From Nitrogeniibacter sp050293885 (GTDB lineage Bacteria; Pseudomonadota; Gammaproteobacteria; Burkholderiales; Rhodocyclaceae): 64,000 nt of DNA. Positions 62,029-64,000 of this stretch are shown one piece after another. Each line of letters begins with the position of its first letter. Positions within the stretch are counted from its first letter, which is position 1. The stretch is from assembly GCA_050293885.1 (NCBI GenBank), contig JBNKNO010000006.1, positions 39,978 to 103,977 on the forward strand, read 5' to 3'. Both the position numbers and the translations under genes were made by a program. A model generated the notes under the pieces. The model made no database searches. It was not told the DNA's origin and saw only the letters and a list, made by a program, of their open reading frames with translations.

Positions 62029-62331
62029 CTATCGGAGCAACTCGCCCGGGCTGTAAAGCAGCCCGCGTTCCGACAGGCTCTTGCGGCGCTGGCGACAGTG
62101 CTCACCCAGCCGCCCCTGCACGGGACCACGCTCATAGCCCCAATAGCCGTTGCGCATGTTCATCCAGTAGCGACCGTCGGGAATACGGGTACAGGCCGCC
62201 TGATCGAGCTGTCGCAACTGCATGGCGTTCATGCGCTGCCCATTGACGACCACATAGCGCGCCCGCGCGCTGGCATCGGCCATGGCACTCCCCAGCACAC
62301 AGGCGACGCAGAGCATGAGGATCGGTTTCAT
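62029..62331 (-). CDS. Small secreted protein, unknown function
   Basis: A 100-residue protein with a clear signal peptide (MKPILMLCVACVLGSAMADA, cleavage near residue 20-23). The mature domain, about 78 residues, is basic, with two Cys (CTRIPDG and EHCRQRR) that could form a disulfide, and a Tyr/Trp/Gly patch (GRYWMNMRNGYWGYE). I do not recognise a family. ATG at 62331 has GGAGG 4 bases upstream. It is divergent from trhP. Confidence 0.75.
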   Translation of the reverse strand: MKPILMLCVACVLGSAMADASARARYVVVNGQRMNAMQLRQLDQAACTRIPDGRYWMNMRNGYWGYERGPVQGRLGEHCRQRRKSLSERGLLYSPGELLR

Positions 62332-62446
62332 GACGCCTCCGACCATGTTCAACAGACACCTTTTGAGCCTAGACCATGCGCATGACAGCGCCAAACTCGC
62401 GCCCGACCGTTCGACCACTCACGCTCAGTCGCCGGTGCAGCTCTCG

Positions 62447-62452
62447 TATAAT
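62447..62452 (+). promoter_or_regulatory. -10 element of trhP
   Basis: A perfect TATAAT 28 bases before the trhP ATG. The -35 region (CTCAGT at 17 bp) is poor. Confidence 0.45.
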
Positions 62453-62480
62453 CCAAGGCCGATCCGGACTATCGCTCACC

Positions 62481-63785
62481 ATGCCCCCACGCACTCCCGA
62501 ACTGCTGGCCCCCGCCGGCTCCATCGACATGCTCAAGACCGCCTTCGCGTTTGGTGCCACGGCGGTCTACGCAGGCCAACCGCGCTACTCACTGCGCGTG
62601 CGCAACAACGATTTCGGCGATGTGGACGTGCTGGCCGAGGGCATGGCCCACGCCCACGCGCTGGGCCACCGGTTTTATCTGGTGTCGAACATCTATCCCC
62701 ACGGCGCCAAGCTCAAGACCTATCTTGACGACATGGCGCCGGTCATCGCACTGGGGCCGGACGCACTGATCATGTCCGACCCCGGCCTGATCATGATGGT
62801 GCGCGAAACCTGGCCGGAGATCGAGATCCACCTCTCGGTGCAGGCCAATACCGTCAACGCCGCGGCGGTACGCTTCTGGCAGCAGGCCGGCATCAAACGC
62901 GTGATTCTGTCGCGCGAACTGTCGCTCGATCAGATCGCCGAGATCCGTCAGGCCTGCCCCGACATGGAGCTCGAAGTGTTCGTGCATGGCGCGCTATGCA
63001 TCGCCTACTCCGGCCGCTGCCTGCTGTCGGGCTACTTCAACCGTCGCGACCCCAACCAGGGCACGTGCACCAACTCCTGCCGCTGGGATTTCAAGGTCAA
63101 GCCGGCGGGCGAAGATGCCAGCGGCGACGTGTATGTGATCGAGGAGCCCAGTCAGCGCGCCGGCGAGCACATGCCCATCGAGGAAGACGAACACGGCACC
63201 TACATCCTCAACTCCAAGGACCTGCGTGCCATCGAGCATGTGCAGCGGCTCACCGAGATCGGCATCGACTCGCTCAAGATCGAAGGCCGCACCAAGAGCC
63301 CGTATTACGTGGCGCGCACTTGCCAGACTTACCGCCAGGCCATCGACGACGCGGCCGCCGGGCGCGGGCTCGACCCCGCCCTGCTCGGCCAGCTCGACGG
63401 CCTCGCGAACCGCGGCTACACCGACGGCTTCTACCAGCGCCACACACCGCACGAGACGCAGAACTACCTGCGCGGCCATTCGGAATCGGGCCGCAGCCAG
63501 TACGTGGGCGACATCGTCGCCTGGAATGAAGAACGGCAGATGGTGGAAATCGCCGTCAAGAACAAGTTTTCCCGCGGCGACACCCTCGAGCTGATCCAGC
63601 CCACCGGCAACCGCGACGTGCACGTCGCCACCATGCAGAACGGCAAGCGCGAAATGGTTGACGTAGCGCCCGGCAGCGGCCACCGCGTGTGGCTGCCGCT
63701 GCCGCGCGAGACCGTCGGCGCGTTTGTGGCGCGCTACCTCGATGTCGGCGCCAGCATGGCCGACGGATCGACCCAGCACGCGTAA
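62481..63785 (+). CDS. trhP: tRNA 5-hydroxyuridine synthesis protein TrhP (YegQ, U32 family)
   Basis: A 434-residue U32-family protein. TrhP/YegQ uses prephenate to help hydroxylate U34 of certain tRNAs, a role established in E. coli. Motifs: PELLAPAGSIDMLKTAFAFG, AVYAGQPRYSLR, the four-Cys iron-sulfur set in CIAYSGRCLLSGY and GTCTNSCRW, and SLKIEGRTKSPYYVA. ATG at 62481 is the conserved start. The 3' end overlaps the convergent fumC by 52 bases. Confidence 0.92.
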   Translation: MPPRTPELLAPAGSIDMLKTAFAFGATAVYAGQPRYSLRVRNNDFGDVDVLAEGMAHAHALGHRFYLVSNIYPHGAKLKTYLDDMAPVIALGPDALIMSDPGLIMMVRETWPEIEIHLSVQANTVNAAAVRFWQQAGIKRVILSRELSLDQIAEIRQACPDMELEVFVHGALCIAYSGRCLLSGYFNRRDPNQGTCTNSCRWDFKVKPAGEDASGDVYVIEEPSQRAGEHMPIEEDEHGTYILNSKDLRAIEHVQRLTEIGIDSLKIEGRTKSPYYVARTCQTYRQAIDDAAAGRGLDPALLGQLDGLANRGYTDGFYQRHTPHETQNYLRGHSESGRSQYVGDIVAWNEERQMVEIAVKNKFSRGDTLELIQPTGNRDVHVATMQNGKREMVDVAPGSGHRVWLPLPRETVGAFVARYLDVGASMADGSTQHA

Positions 63786-64000
63786 TCGGCTTCGCTCACG
63801 TCACCGGAGGCGATGGCCGCCTCGCGCAAACTCAAGCCTTGCGCATGCGCCGTCTTGGCGATCACAGCGGCCGCGTCGTAGCCGATGTGCGGCGTCAAAG
63901 CGGTCACCAGCATGAGCGATTGTTCGAGCAACGCGGAAATGCGCGCTTCGTTCGGCTCGATACCGTCAATGCAATAGCGGGTGAAACTGCGCATGCCGTC
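63734..64000 (-). CDS. fumC: Class II fumarate hydratase (3' part)
   Basis: The C-terminal 88 residues of a fumarase C; the rest lies beyond the right edge. GIEPNEARISALLEQSLMLV, ALTPHIGYDAAAVIAKTAH and LSEADY-like SEADYACWV closely follow the E. coli FumC C-terminus, which argues for fumarase over aspartase or argininosuccinate lyase. It hydrates fumarate to malate in the TCA cycle without an iron-sulfur cluster. The 3' end overlaps trhP tail to tail. Confidence 0.88.
   Translation of the reverse strand, partial: DGMRSFTRYCIDGIEPNEARISALLEQSLMLVTALTPHIGYDAAAVIAKTAHAQGLSLREAAIASGDVSEADYACWVDPSAMLAPTSR

Overview
The window is 64 kb of GC-rich chromosome, roughly 65% by eye. It most resembles a betaproteobacterium of the Rhodocyclales type (Azoarcus/Thauera/Zoogloea relatives). 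This is inferred from protein character and from gene order: argH | algZ-algR, ppc | hemC-hemD-hemX-hemY, lptD-surA-pdxA divergent from amgK-murU, dusB-fis-purH-purD-hemF, hemA-prfA-prmC-grxD, and groES-groEL with a CIRCE operator. No phage, plasmid, transposase or CRISPR sequence was seen, so this is mostly core genome with a few accessory modules.

Layout. 1-2.8 kb: 3' end of fba, a GC-rich repeat cluster, a gamma-glutamylcyclotransferase-like gene and a DUF3422 gene. 2.8-5.4 kb: an MBOAT/SGNH acetyl-transfer pair. 5.5-12 kb: purC, a DUF2189 membrane protein, prlC, xth, an alpha/beta hydrolase and a Crp/Fnr regulator. 12-14.1 kb: a chemoreceptor with a periplasmic CxxCH motif, and a small DUF2892 membrane protein preceded by a perfect Crp/Fnr-type palindrome. 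14.2-27 kb, minus strand: rsmA, a GGDEF response regulator, a 1602-residue six-PAS hybrid kinase, then (after a plus-strand outer-membrane-like gene) pdxA, surA and lptD. 27-36.6 kb, plus strand: amgK, murU, pepP, ubiH, dusB, fis, purH, purD, hemF. 36.6-41 kb, minus strand: hemY, hemX, hemD, hemC. 41-44.9 kb: thioredoxin-like protein, ppc and a Cys-cluster protein. 44.9-50.4 kb: algR/algZ, argH, a Ser/Thr kinase fused to a cyclic-nucleotide-binding domain, and a fructosamine-kinase-like gene. 50.6-53.5 kb: a Tat-exported six-cysteine protein followed by a PqqD-like protein, an HPr-kinase-related ATPase and a nucleotidyltransferase. 53.5-64 kb: grxD-prmC-prfA-hemA, tRNA-Phe, a two-component pair, groES-groEL, a small secreted protein, trhP and the 3' end of fumC.

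How they fit together. Haem synthesis is unusually well covered (hemA, C, D, F, X, Y), alongside purine synthesis (purC, H, D), envelope biogenesis (LptD, SurA, AmgK/MurU recycling) and ubiquinone synthesis. The least understood part is the 50.6-53.5 kb module. Its last three genes match what family databases call the HPr-rel-A system, for which I know of no established function. Here it lies directly behind a secreted, disulfide-capable protein that could be its substrate. Other notable points are the Crp/Fnr-CxxCH receptor-DUF2892 group with a palindrome 41.5 bp upstream of a predicted start site, the kinase-cNBD fusion, and an orphan plus-strand intrinsic terminator at 59.64-59.69 kb that may end an unannotated small RNA.
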